Of a stretch of DNA of 64,000 bases, positions 27,414 through 35,123 are shown piece after piece. The position numbers and the translations under genes are program-made. The notes beneath the pieces were generated by a model. It did not search any database, was not told the origin of the DNA, and was given only the letters and a program-made list of their open reading frames with translations. Positions within the stretch are counted from its first letter, which is position 1. Each line of letters begins with the position of its first letter. The stretch is from contig NZ_BNAU01000004.1 of the NCBI RefSeq assembly GCF_014653945.1, positions 1 through 64,000 of the forward strand. Direction: 5' to 3'. This DNA is from Amycolatopsis deserti (lineage in GTDB: Bacteria; Actinomycetota; Actinomycetes; Mycobacteriales; Pseudonocardiaceae).

Positions 27414-28769
27414 TCAGGAGAGCTCCGCGAGCACCTCGTCGGCGGTGCGGCGCCCGGACCGGACCGCGCCTTCCATGTAGCCGTTCCACTCGACGGCGTA
27501 CTCCGCACCGGCCCAGTGGATCCGGCCGACCGGCTCGCGCAGGACATCTCCGTAGCTGGTCCACACGCCGGGCGCGAAGTGGGCGCCGTAGCAGCCGCGG
27601 GTGAACTCCTCGGCGCTCCAGTCCTTCTCGACGTAGGAGGTCGGGGCGGCGGCCTCGGGACCCAGGTACCTCTCGAAACAGGCGAGCACGGAACGGCGAC
27701 GCTCGCCGTCCGGGAGCCGCTGCCAGCGACGCGCCTCGCCGCCTTCGACGAAACCGAGCAACACGCCGACCTCGGCCTCGGGCGGTGACACGTCGAAGGT
27801 CACCTTCACCGGCCCCTCGTCGGAGATCGCCTGGCCGTTGAGCCCCCGATCGCGCCAGAACGGCGTCGGGTACGAAGCGAAGACCTTGACCACGGTGCCG
27901 GCGGGGAGCTTCTGGGTCAGTTGGTCGCGCCAGGCCGGGAGCACCGGGTCGTAGTGCAGGCGCCCGGCGAGCGTCGGGGGGACGGCGACGATCACGCGCT
28001 GGGCGGACAGCGTCTCGCCGGAGCGCGTGGTGACCGTGACGCCCTGGTCGTCCTGGGCGATGGTGGCGACCGGGCAGCCCAGACGCACGTCGACCTTCTC
28101 CGCGAGCCGCTCGGAGACGAGCACCGAGCCTCCGACCACGCGGTCGCGCTGCGCGCCCTGGTCGACGGAGATGAGCGTCTCCAGGTCGGCGTTGCTCTTC
28201 GTGTAGAACAGCGCGTGGAGCAGCGAAATGTCCTGCGCGTCGGCGGCGAACAGCGCCTCGGCCACCACCCGGAAGTAGGCCCGGCCACTCGCGGTCCGCA
28301 GGTTGCGCCGGACCCACGACTCGTAGGTCTGGCCGTCGAGGACGGCTGCCTTCTTGTGCGTCCAGGGCTTCTCGAGGTCGATGCTGCGGGCGAGCCGCTG
28401 CCACCGGAGCAGTCCCTGGGCGAGGTCGGCGAGCGCGAACGGGTGCAACTTGGGGGTCGCGCCCTTGTGGCTGGCCAGGCGGGACCGCTTGCCGCCCAGC
28501 TGGAGCAGCAGTTCGCCCTCGTCGTTCCACGTCGGGAACGTCTCGAGGCCGAGCTCGTCGACGAGGGCGTACATCTCGTCGTGGCCCTCGCCGAGCCAGG
28601 TGCCGCCCAGCTCGATCGGCGCGCCCTCGATCTCCCCGCCCTCGGTGCGGCCGCCCACGCGGTCGCGCGCCTCCAGCACGGTCGCGGTCCGGCCGGCGGC
28701 AGCCAGCTTGCGCGCGGCGCTGAGGCCGGCCAGGCCCCCGCCCACCACGATGACGTCGACGTCCGGCAT
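27414..28769 (-). CDS. Flavin monoamine oxidase family protein
   Basis: A 451-residue FAD amine oxidase. It has an N-terminal dinucleotide fold (VIVVGGGLAGLSAARKL), an arginine-rich flavin segment (EARDRVGGRT, LGGTWLGEG) and the C-terminal FAD-closing region (GRIHWAGAEYAVEWNGYMEG). Relatives include monoamine and putrescine oxidases, which deaminate amines to aldehydes with H2O2; the substrate cannot be read from the sequence. ATG at 28769 is nine bases after GAGAGG. A tetR gene lies directly upstream on the same strand with a palindrome in between. Confidence 0.85.
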   Translation of the reverse strand: MPDVDVIVVGGGLAGLSAARKLAAAGRTATVLEARDRVGGRTEGGEIEGAPIELGGTWLGEGHDEMYALVDELGLETFPTWNDEGELLLQLGGKRSRLASHKGATPKLHPFALADLAQGLLRWQRLARSIDLEKPWTHKKAAVLDGQTYESWVRRNLRTASGRAYFRVVAEALFAADAQDISLLHALFYTKSNADLETLISVDQGAQRDRVVGGSVLVSERLAEKVDVRLGCPVATIAQDDQGVTVTTRSGETLSAQRVIVAVPPTLAGRLHYDPVLPAWRDQLTQKLPAGTVVKVFASYPTPFWRDRGLNGQAISDEGPVKVTFDVSPPEAEVGVLLGFVEGGEARRWQRLPDGERRRSVLACFERYLGPEAAAPTSYVEKDWSAEEFTRGCYGAHFAPGVWTSYGDVLREPVGRIHWAGAEYAVEWNGYMEGAVRSGRRTADEVLAELS

Positions 28770-28794
28770 CCAGCTCACCCTCTCGAGGTCGAGT

Positions 28795-28808
28795 CAGTCG
28801 TATGACTG
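28795..28808. promoter_or_regulatory. Candidate operator upstream of the amine oxidase
   Basis: CAGTC-GTAT-GACTG is a perfect five-base inverted repeat around four bases, in the 81-base gap between tetR and the amine oxidase start. It could be bound by the adjacent TetR protein, but it does not match the palindrome in front of tetR itself. Confidence 0.4.
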
Positions 28809-28850
28809 GTTTCATGGAGAGTAGGGCGGCGACGAGCCACCGACAAGGGG

Positions 28851-29465
28851 TCAGCTGGATTTTTCGCGCCGCACGCCGGCCAGCGACACCCACGTCTCGA
28901 TCATCACGTCGAGGTCACCGCGCGAGCGGGCGTCGTCGGGGTCGCAGACGTGCTGCAGGATCAGCCCGTCGATCCCGGCCACGATGACCCGGGCGAGCTG
29001 GTCGAACGGCACCGCGCAGGTCTCCCCGGCCCGGCCGGCCGCCTGCCGGCACCACTCGGCGACGACGCCGCCGTAGCGCTCGTACTGCCAGCGGGCCAGG
29101 CTCTCCTGGCCGGCCGCCCGCAGGGCGTAGGTGGTCAGTTCGTACTGCATGAGCTGAAGGCCGGTGTGGCCGGAGACCAGCCGGGACCAGAAGCCGGCGA
29201 CCCCCTCGCGGATCGCGTGCGCCAGCCCGTCCTCGAGCTGCGCGGATTCCTCGAGCACCTGGGCGATCTCGTGGACCACGTCCTCGATCACCGCACGCAG
29301 CAGCTGTTCCTTGGTGCGGAAGACGTACTGCATCGTGCCCAGCGGCACGCCCGCCTCCGCGGCGACGGCGCGCAGCGAGGTTTTCGCGACACCGTCGCGC
29401 GCGAGTGCGCTACGGGCCGCGGCGATCAGTTGCGCACGACGAACGGACGACTCGACATGTGCCAC
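28851..29465 (-). CDS. TetR-family transcriptional regulator
   Basis: A 204-residue repressor. The N-terminal helix-turn-helix (about 8-52: LIAAARSALARDGVAKTSLR, VAAEAGVPLGTMQYVFRTKE) has the TMQYVF recognition helix seen in BetI-like members. The C-terminal ligand domain is helical and has a TetR_C-type end. GTG start. It lies directly upstream of the amine oxidase on the same strand, so local control is likely, perhaps sensing an amine. Confidence 0.85.
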   Translation of the reverse strand: MAHVESSVRRAQLIAAARSALARDGVAKTSLRAVAAEAGVPLGTMQYVFRTKEQLLRAVIEDVVHEIAQVLEESAQLEDGLAHAIREGVAGFWSRLVSGHTGLQLMQYELTTYALRAAGQESLARWQYERYGGVVAEWCRQAAGRAGETCAVPFDQLARVIVAGIDGLILQHVCDPDDARSRGDLDVMIETWVSLAGVRREKSS

Positions 29466-29478
29466 GGCAACCCCTCGG

Positions 29479-29496
29479 TTCGGTCAGGCGACCGAA
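29479..29496. promoter_or_regulatory. Candidate TetR operator
   Basis: TTCGGTC-AGGC-GACCGAA, a perfect seven-base inverted repeat with a four-base centre, lies 13 bases before the tetR start. Size and place are typical of an autoregulatory TetR site. Confidence 0.6.
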
Positions 29497-29528
29497 ATCG
29501 TGCCACACCGCCTCGCCGCCCGCTGCGA

Positions 29529-30425
29529 CTACTCCTCGAGCTGCTCGCGGATCAGCTCCCGCTGCCACGGCGTCAGACGGCGCAACTGCAGGTCCAGCAC
29601 CGCGCGCGCCTGCAGTTCGCTGACGCCGAGCACCCGCTCCACCGCCGCCTGCGCCGACGCCGGATCCGTCGACTCCCACAGGGCGTCCACCAGTTCGCGG
29701 CGCCGCTCGTAGACCGCCAGCAGTCCGCGCAGCACCGTGGCGCGGTCCTCCCGCGCCCGGCTCGCCCGGGAGCGGAAGAGCGCCGTGCGCAGGATGGACT
29801 TCCCGAACAGCTCCGAGTCCTCCGGCTGGTCCGCCATGACGCGCTGCTCCACCAGGTCGAACCCGGCGAAGATTTCGCGCAGGTCCTCCGCCGAATAGGC
29901 CAGGCCGCCGCCGAGGCTGCCTTGCGCGTACACCTCGGAATCGGACAACGCGGACCCGCCGTCGCCGAAGGTGACCAGCCCGAAGTGCCCGCCCGGGGCC
30001 AGCGCGCGCCGCAGCATCTCCACGTAGCTCAGCCGCCGGTGCGGCGCCAGGTGGTGGAAGCAGCCGGAGTCGTAGACCAGGTCGTAGCCGCCGCGCAACG
30101 ACATCTCGAACACGTTCCCGCGATGGAACGTCACCGCAGCGCCCGCCGGCGTGCGCTCCCGCGCCCATGAGATCGCCTCGGCCGACATGTCGACCGCGTC
30201 CACGTCGAAGCCCCGCGCGGCCAGCCACCGCGCGTTGCGCCCCGCCCCGCACCCGACGTCCAGCGCCCGCCCCGGCTGGATCAGCCCGCGCTCGACCCAG
30301 GACACCAGGTTCTCGTCCGGCTTGTCCACGAGGAACGGCCCACTTCGGTCGGGGGAAACGCCGGGCGCGACCATCCCGTCGAGCAGGCGCAGCACGTCCT
30401 CGGCCGAGCGGATCTCGCGGGTCAC
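29529..30425 (-). CDS. SAM methyltransferase fused to a GyrA-like coiled-coil tail
   Basis: 298 residues. The N-terminal part (about 30-215) is a class I methyltransferase (ALDVGCGAGRNARWLAARGF at about 54-73, then the acidic motif AVDMS). The C-terminal part (about 225-298) resembles the tower/coiled-coil region of DNA gyrase A: EDRATVLRGLLAVYE, then LGVSELQARAVLDLQLRRLT compared with the gyrase pattern of ...A.AILDMQLRRL. It lacks the gyrase tyrosine domain. The tail may be a dimerisation or DNA-contact module. Its GTG overlaps the TGA of the broken glcG frame. Substrate unknown. Confidence 0.8.
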   Translation of the reverse strand: MTREIRSAEDVLRLLDGMVAPGVSPDRSGPFLVDKPDENLVSWVERGLIQPGRALDVGCGAGRNARWLAARGFDVDAVDMSAEAISWARERTPAGAAVTFHRGNVFEMSLRGGYDLVYDSGCFHHLAPHRRLSYVEMLRRALAPGGHFGLVTFGDGGSALSDSEVYAQGSLGGGLAYSAEDLREIFAGFDLVEQRVMADQPEDSELFGKSILRTALFRSRASRAREDRATVLRGLLAVYERRRELVDALWESTDPASAQAAVERVLGVSELQARAVLDLQLRRLTPWQRELIREQLEE

Positions 30426-30833
30426 CGGTCACCCCCAGAGGTCGGCGGGCGCCGGATCGGCCAGACCGTCATGGCCCGCACTCTGTCAGCGGCGCCCCGC
30501 TTCGGCAAGGCCGCCACGCCCGCCTCCCCGCCCGCGGTGTCCTGCTCGACCGAACCGGCGCTTACCCCGATGGCCCCGATCACCTCCCGGCCCCGGACCA
30601 GCGGGATCCCGCCGCCGAAGATGACCAGGCCGCCGTTGGTCACCGGGCGCGGCCGCCTCCCCCAGCTGGGCCGTCGTCATCTTCAGCAGCGCCGCCGTCC
30701 GCGCCTTGCGGATCGCGATGTCGATGCTGCCCAGGATCGCGCCGTCCTGCCGGGCGAACGCGATCAGGTGCCCGCCGTCGTCGACGACGGCCACGTTCAT
30801 CGGCTGCCCGATCTCCTCGCCTTCGCGCGGGAG
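30422..30833 (-). pseudogene. Broken GlcG/HbpS-type haem-degrading domain protein
   Basis: The N-terminal half (IGQPMNVAVVDDGGHLIAFA, then SIDIAIRKARTAALLKMTT) and the C-terminal half (TNGGLVIFGGGIPLV, EVIGAIGVSAGSVEQD) of a GlcG-family protein lie in different frames, shifted near 30640. About ten residues between them and the first 15 or so are also missing. The C-terminal part could still be translated from an ATG or GTG near 30643. The stop overlaps the methyltransferase start (GTGA). Confidence 0.7.
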
Positions 30834-30878
30834 CACGACTGGAACTCGTTGATGGCGACTGCTTCGCCGGTGTCCTGT

Positions 30879-31241
30879 GTGGAGGTTGCGGCGGCCGGGG
30901 AGCGGCTGGATCCCGAGACGTACCAGTGGGCTTCGGCGTCGCTGAGCGTGCCGGTGGTGGACCACTGGTGGCAGACGGAAACGGGCTAAGCGATCGCGGC
31001 GAATCCGCGCGGCCTGGAGCCGCTGCCGCTGAAGCCGGGTTCGCCGAGCGTGCCGATGCCGGGATACGACGTGCGGATCCTGTCGGAGTCCGGTGCGGAG
31101 TTGCCGCGCGGGTCGGAGGGCGCGGTGTGCATCCGGTTGCCGCGATCCGGGAATCCCGAAGGGCCGCCAAGAGCCGCCCCGTCGACGATCGAGGACCCCG
31201 CGGTGCTGGACAAGCTGCGCGAGGTGCTGTCAGGGACGTAG
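30879..31241 (+). pseudogene. Remnant of an acyl-CoA synthetase (PrpE/AcsA-like)
   Basis: Plus-strand fragments keep the core of a propionyl/acetyl-CoA synthetase: GERLDPETYQWAS and VVDHWWQTETG, then in the same frame AIAANPRGLEPLPLKPG and SVPMPGYDVRIL, and a C-terminal piece (STIEDPAVLDKLREVL). A TAA at 30987-30989 stands where tryptophan is expected. The roughly 200 residues between the middle and the end are missing. No start remains, so this is a decayed gene. Confidence 0.75.
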
Positions 31242-31955
31242 GGATTCGCCGGTCGCCGGATCCACGATCGCGGTGATGTCCACGGTCCAGAAGAAGTCGA
31301 TCTGCCTGTCGATGTCCGGGCTGATGTTGGTCGTGACGTGGGCGTACTCGTCGCCGAGGTCGTACCCCCAGGCGATGTTCCACACGTCCAGCCGCTTCCC
31401 GTCCCGCAGCACGACGTGCGTCAGGACGCCGTCGCGCTGCCGGAGCAGCTGGATGATCGCGTCATCCCGCGGCGGCGGCTTCGCGCGGACACCCTTGCCA
31501 AGTCGCCGTGCGCGATGCCGGATCCGCTGGGTTGCCCCGGCCTTGGCGAGGTGTTCCAGGAGGTCGATCAGCCCGGCGGTCGGGTAGCCATCATCCAGCC
31601 AATCCAGCGCGCGTTCCGGCCAGAACTGGCCACCCCACTCCAGCGCGAGCCTGAGGAGCCGGTCCCAGGGTGGCGGAGTCGGCGCCCCGGCGGTCAGCCG
31701 TGCGACGTCGGAGTAGCGCTGTTCGAGGACGGGGAGCAGTTCCCTCGGGTACTGTTCCAGCGGCCGGGAATCCTCCGCGGCGCGGCCGAGGACCCACCGC
31801 CCGTCACCAGCGAGGCCGAGGACCAGCCCGTGGTCGCCGACCCGCACCACCGGTTGCCAGCCGCCGCTTCCGTCCACACCGGAAGGGTAACCATCGGCCA
31901 CCGCCGGGCGCACAGGTACGCACCGGAGGTGCCGGGCCACCGGCCGGCCCATCAC
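31230..31955 (-). CDS. Hypothetical protein (up to 241 aa)
   Basis: I do not recognise the family. It is soluble, tryptophan-rich in the middle (PPPWDRLLRLALEWGGQFWP) and has a beta-rich C-terminus (VVLRDGKRLDVWNIAWGYDL). The N-terminus is uncertain: the first 26 residues are arginine- and proline-rich, and a GTG about 26 codons in (VDGSGGWQPVV) is as likely. Its 3' end overlaps the prpE remnant by 12 bases. Confidence 0.55.
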   Translation of the reverse strand: MMGRPVARHLRCVPVRPAVADGYPSGVDGSGGWQPVVRVGDHGLVLGLAGDGRWVLGRAAEDSRPLEQYPRELLPVLEQRYSDVARLTAGAPTPPPWDRLLRLALEWGGQFWPERALDWLDDGYPTAGLIDLLEHLAKAGATQRIRHRARRLGKGVRAKPPPRDDAIIQLLRQRDGVLTHVVLRDGKRLDVWNIAWGYDLGDEYAHVTTNISPDIDRQIDFFWTVDITAIVDPATGESLRP

Positions 31956-32014
31956 GACCGGGTCGCGCGGCGGAGGTCCCTACCGACGACCAGCTGCCCT
32001 GGCCGGCGAACCGC

Positions 32015-32761
32015 TCAGGCCGCGGGTCCGCGGCCGAGGACCTGCACCGACGTCCGGCCCTTCCGGCTCGTCAGCGCGACGTCCACCCACGTGGCGTTGT
32101 TGGTGCGGTCGCTTTCCACGAACAGGCCCTGCGCGTCGGCTGTGGCGAGGAGTCTGTAGTGGCCATCGGGGAGGCCGGTGATGTCCACGAACTGGTCCGG
32201 CAGCGTCCATGCGTACCGGTCCGCCCAGCCGACCGACAACCCCATCGACACCGACAACCAGTCCCGCTTCCCGCAACCGCTCGCCGGGTACACTTTGGAC
32301 CGCGGGGCGCCCTGCAGGGACCGCCGGTAGGAATTGGTGTCGTAGAAGCAGAAACCGGCCTTCGCGGACACGCTGACCACGCCGCCGTCCAGCCGCACGA
32401 GCTGGTAGGTCTCGAGGTCGCGGATGTGCCAGTGGTCGTGCCCGTCACCGCCGTACACGAGCCCGGCCGGCACCCCCACGTCCGCCCGCGAACCGTCCGC
32501 CCGCGGCACCCGCTGCACGACCCGGAACGGCGCGTCCACCGACGCCCGCGCGGCCTCGACCTCGAACGGCCCCCGCCCCACGTTGACGATCGTCGCCGAG
32601 AACCGGAGCTGCCGCTGCCCCGACGGGCCCGTCGTGACCTTCACGTCGGTGAGCGGCGCCATGCCGAGGTCCGGGCGCAGCTCTTCGGCCGCGCCGGCGA
32701 CCCCCGGGGCGAGGATGAGCAGAACGGCCGCCATCGCGAGCGGCCCGATCCGGCGGAGCAC
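32015..32761 (-). CDS. Lysyl-oxidase-like secreted copper protein
   Basis: A 248-residue exported protein. Signal peptide about 1-24 (RRIGPLAMAAVLLILAPGVA). The domain has the lysyl-oxidase copper motif GHDHWHIRDLETYQL and cysteines around FCFYDTNSYRR and SGCGKRDW. Bacterial members of this family are mostly uncharacterised; a copper-dependent amine-oxidase-like activity is inferred only from family. GTG at 32761 is preferred because GGAGGT lies five bases upstream; the TTG at 32776 would place that motif inside the gene. Confidence 0.8.
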   Translation of the reverse strand: MLRRIGPLAMAAVLLILAPGVAGAAEELRPDLGMAPLTDVKVTTGPSGQRQLRFSATIVNVGRGPFEVEAARASVDAPFRVVQRVPRADGSRADVGVPAGLVYGGDGHDHWHIRDLETYQLVRLDGGVVSVSAKAGFCFYDTNSYRRSLQGAPRSKVYPASGCGKRDWLSVSMGLSVGWADRYAWTLPDQFVDITGLPDGHYRLLATADAQGLFVESDRTNNATWVDVALTSRKGRTSVQVLGRGPAA

Positions 32762-32831
32762 GGTTACCTCCGGCAACAGTCAGTGGTCGCCGGAGACTCA
32801 ACCCCAGCGCTGGGCACCTCGGGAAACCGAG

Positions 32832-32905
32832 TGCCCCCGACGGGGTTCGAACCCGCACTGAATCGATTTTAAGTCGACTGCCTCTGCCGGTTGGGCTACG
32901 GGGGC
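32832..32905 (-). tRNA. tRNA with anticodon UAA and a short variable loop
   Basis: A 74-base cloverleaf. Acceptor GCCCCCG/CGGGGGC with discriminator A, D arm at 32896-32880, anticodon stem GTCGA/TCGAT around the loop CTTAAAA, a five-base variable region (TCAGT) and T arm GCGGG-TTCGAAC-CCCGT. No CCA is encoded. UAA reads the leucine codon UUA, but bacterial leucine tRNAs normally have a long variable arm, which is absent here. Leucine is the default call; the charging identity is uncertain. Confidence 0.85.
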
Positions 32906-32974
32906 ACCGTCAGCCTAGGCGAACGGCGCCCGCGACCCCAGCACAGGTCAGCACTTCACAGCCGGCCGCGCGGG

Positions 32975-34300
32975 TCAGGACTTCGAAGCCCGCGCGAACT
33001 CTTCCTTCGGGTTGTTGATCTGCCCCAGCGACACGACCTCGCGGCGGAACAGGCCGCCCAGCATCCAGTCCAGCAGGATGCGCACCTTGCGGTTGAACGT
33101 CGGCATCGCCTTGAGGTGGTAGCCCCGGTGGAACAGCCAGGCCGGGAAGCCCTTGATCTTGAGGTTCAGCGCGTCGGCCACGCCCTTGTGCAGGCCCAGC
33201 CCGGCCACCGCACCCAGGTTCTTGTGGAAGTAGTCCGTCGGCTGACCGCCGCGCAGCACCTTGATGATGTTCTTCGCCAGGTGCCGCGCCTGCCGGACCG
33301 CGTGCTGCGCGTTCGGCGGGCAGGTGGCCGTCGGGTCGGACTCGGTGCGCGACAGGTCCGGCACGGCGGCGTTGTCACCGGCGGTCCAGACGTCCGGGTG
33401 GCCGACGACCTGCAGCGCGGCGGTCGCCTCGACGCGGCCGCGCTTGTCGATCGGCAGGTCCGAGTTGGCCAGCACCGGGTTGGCCTTCACGCCCGCGGTC
33501 CAGATGATCGTGTCGCTGTCGAACTCGGTGCCGTCCGAGAGGACCACGCGGCCGTTCTCGAACGACTTCGCCGCGGTCGACAAGTAGACCTCGATGCCGC
33601 GCTTCTCCAGCTGCTCGACCGTCCACACGCCGAGGGTCTCGCGGACCTCGGGCAGGATCCGGCCGGCGGCCTCGACCAGCACCCAGCGGATGTCCTCCGG
33701 CTGGATGTTCTCGTAGTACCGCGTCGCGAACCGGGTCATGTCCTCGAGCTCGGCCAGCGCCTCGATGCCCGCGAACCCGCCGCCGACGACGGTGAAGGTG
33801 AGCAAGCGCTTGCGCAGCTCCGGATCCAGCGTGCTGGCCGCCTCGTCGAGCTTGGTCAGCACGTGGTTGCGCAGGTAGATGGCCTCACCGATGGTCTTGA
33901 TGCCGATGCCCTCTTCGGCCAGGCCGGGGATCGGCAGCAGCCGCGGGACGGCGCCGAGCGCGACCACGAGCACGTCGTAGTTCAGCTGCTCGATGTGCCC
34001 GTCGGCGGCCTCGACCGTGACGGTCTTGCGCTCGTGCTCGATCTTGTTGACCCGCGCCGTGAGCACGTGGCAACGCTTGAGCACGCGCCGCAGCGGCACC
34101 ACGACGTGGCGCGGTTCGATGGCCCCAGCCGCCGCTTCCGGCAGGAACGGCTGATAGGTCATGTGCGGCTGAGGGTCGACGATCGTCACGGAGGCTTCGT
34201 TGGCGCGGAGCTTCTTCTGGAGTCCCAACGCGGTGTAGAGCCCGACGTAACCGCCACCCAGAATGAGGATCCGAGTCGGTTCCGACTTCGCTGCGGCCAT
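32975..34300 (-). CDS. ndh: Type II NADH dehydrogenase
   Basis: A 441-residue single-subunit NADH:quinone oxidoreductase at the membrane face, passing electrons from NADH to menaquinone without pumping protons. FAD-binding GGGYVGLYTALGLQ is near residue 15 and the NADH fold VVGGGFAGIEALAELEDM near 170. The second flavin segment is VWTAGDNAAVPD, and NAQHAVRQARHLAKN is typical of NDH-2. The C-terminal amphipathic part (LLDWMLGGLFRREVV) should anchor it. ATG at 34300 is eight bases after GGAAG. Confidence 0.92.
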   Translation of the reverse strand: MAAAKSEPTRILILGGGYVGLYTALGLQKKLRANEASVTIVDPQPHMTYQPFLPEAAAGAIEPRHVVVPLRRVLKRCHVLTARVNKIEHERKTVTVEAADGHIEQLNYDVLVVALGAVPRLLPIPGLAEEGIGIKTIGEAIYLRNHVLTKLDEAASTLDPELRKRLLTFTVVGGGFAGIEALAELEDMTRFATRYYENIQPEDIRWVLVEAAGRILPEVRETLGVWTVEQLEKRGIEVYLSTAAKSFENGRVVLSDGTEFDSDTIIWTAGVKANPVLANSDLPIDKRGRVEATAALQVVGHPDVWTAGDNAAVPDLSRTESDPTATCPPNAQHAVRQARHLAKNIIKVLRGGQPTDYFHKNLGAVAGLGLHKGVADALNLKIKGFPAWLFHRGYHLKAMPTFNRKVRILLDWMLGGLFRREVVSLGQINNPKEEFARASKS

Positions 34301-34384
34301 GGGCACATCTTCCCACTCCCACCAGCCGGGCGCTCGTAGACCCTCCCCACCTGTGACCAGGGTCGCGGACCTGCGCGAAACGAT

Positions 34385-35092
34385 TCAGAGCAGCCCGGCC
34401 ACCGCGGCCGCACGGCCCAGCACGTCGCGCAACATGGCCGGGGTGAGGCGTCCGGTGAAAGTGTTCTGCTGCGAGACGTGAAATGACCCAAAAAGGTGAA
34501 GATCCGGGCTTCCCGGCAGGACGATGTGAGCGCCGTGGCCGAACTTGGGCGCCGGTTTCGGCACCGTCCAGGTCTGCGCGAGCACCGGCAGCAGGGCCTG
34601 CCAGCCGAACGCGCCGAGCACCACGACCGCGCGGAGTGTCGGAAGTAACAGCTCGAACTCCCCCACCAGCCAGGGACGGCAGTTGTCCCGCTCGGAAGGC
34701 AGCGGCTTGTTGGCCGGCGGCGCGCACTTGACCGGCGCGGTGATCCGGACGCCCTTGAGCTCCAGGCCGTCGCCGATGTGGGTCGACGTCGGCTGGGACG
34801 CCAGGCCGAGGTCGTGAAGCGCCTGGTAGAGGAAGTCGCCCGAGCGGTCGCCGGTGAACATGCGGCCGGTGCGGTTGGCGCCGTGGGCGGCCGGCGCGAG
34901 CCCGACGATGGCCAGCGACGCGTCCGCCGGCCCGAACCCGGGCACCGGCCGTCCCCAGTACGTCCAGTCGGCGAAGGCGGCCCGTTTGGTCGCGGCGACC
35001 TCCTCGCGCCAGGCGACCAGGCGCGGGCAGCGGCGGCAACCGGTGACCGCGGTGTCCAGTTCGGCCAGGGTGCGGGGCTTTCGTCGGGTCAC
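34385..35092 (-). CDS. Uracil-DNA glycosylase, family 5 (UdgB-type)
   Basis: A 235-residue DNA-repair enzyme that excises uracil and some oxidised bases. Motifs: CRRCPRLVAWREEVA (two of the Fe-S cysteines), FGPADASLAIVGLAPAAHGA, NRTGRMFTGDRSGDFLY, the third cysteine in VKCAPPANKP, and HVSQQNTFTGRLT. GTG at 35092 is used. An ATG at 35125 is possible, but it would overlap the divergent carboxypeptidase start at 35124 and has no clear ribosome-binding site. Confidence 0.88.
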   Translation of the reverse strand: MTRRKPRTLAELDTAVTGCRRCPRLVAWREEVAATKRAAFADWTYWGRPVPGFGPADASLAIVGLAPAAHGANRTGRMFTGDRSGDFLYQALHDLGLASQPTSTHIGDGLELKGVRITAPVKCAPPANKPLPSERDNCRPWLVGEFELLLPTLRAVVVLGAFGWQALLPVLAQTWTVPKPAPKFGHGAHIVLPGSPDLHLFGSFHVSQQNTFTGRLTPAMLRDVLGRAAAVAGLL

Positions 35093-35123
35093 GGTGTCAG
35101 TGTGCTCCGCTAGGTTGGCGATC

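Noticed and set aside
30471-30989. 172-residue plus-strand gene
   Set aside because: Only its last 35 residues match anything (the acyl-CoA synthetase remnant); the rest is antisense to the broken glcG gene.
32832-32905. tRNA-Lys or a plus-strand tRNA at this place
   Set aside because: The anticodon loop CTTAAAA reads UAA, not UUU, and the T-arm position fixes the minus strand.
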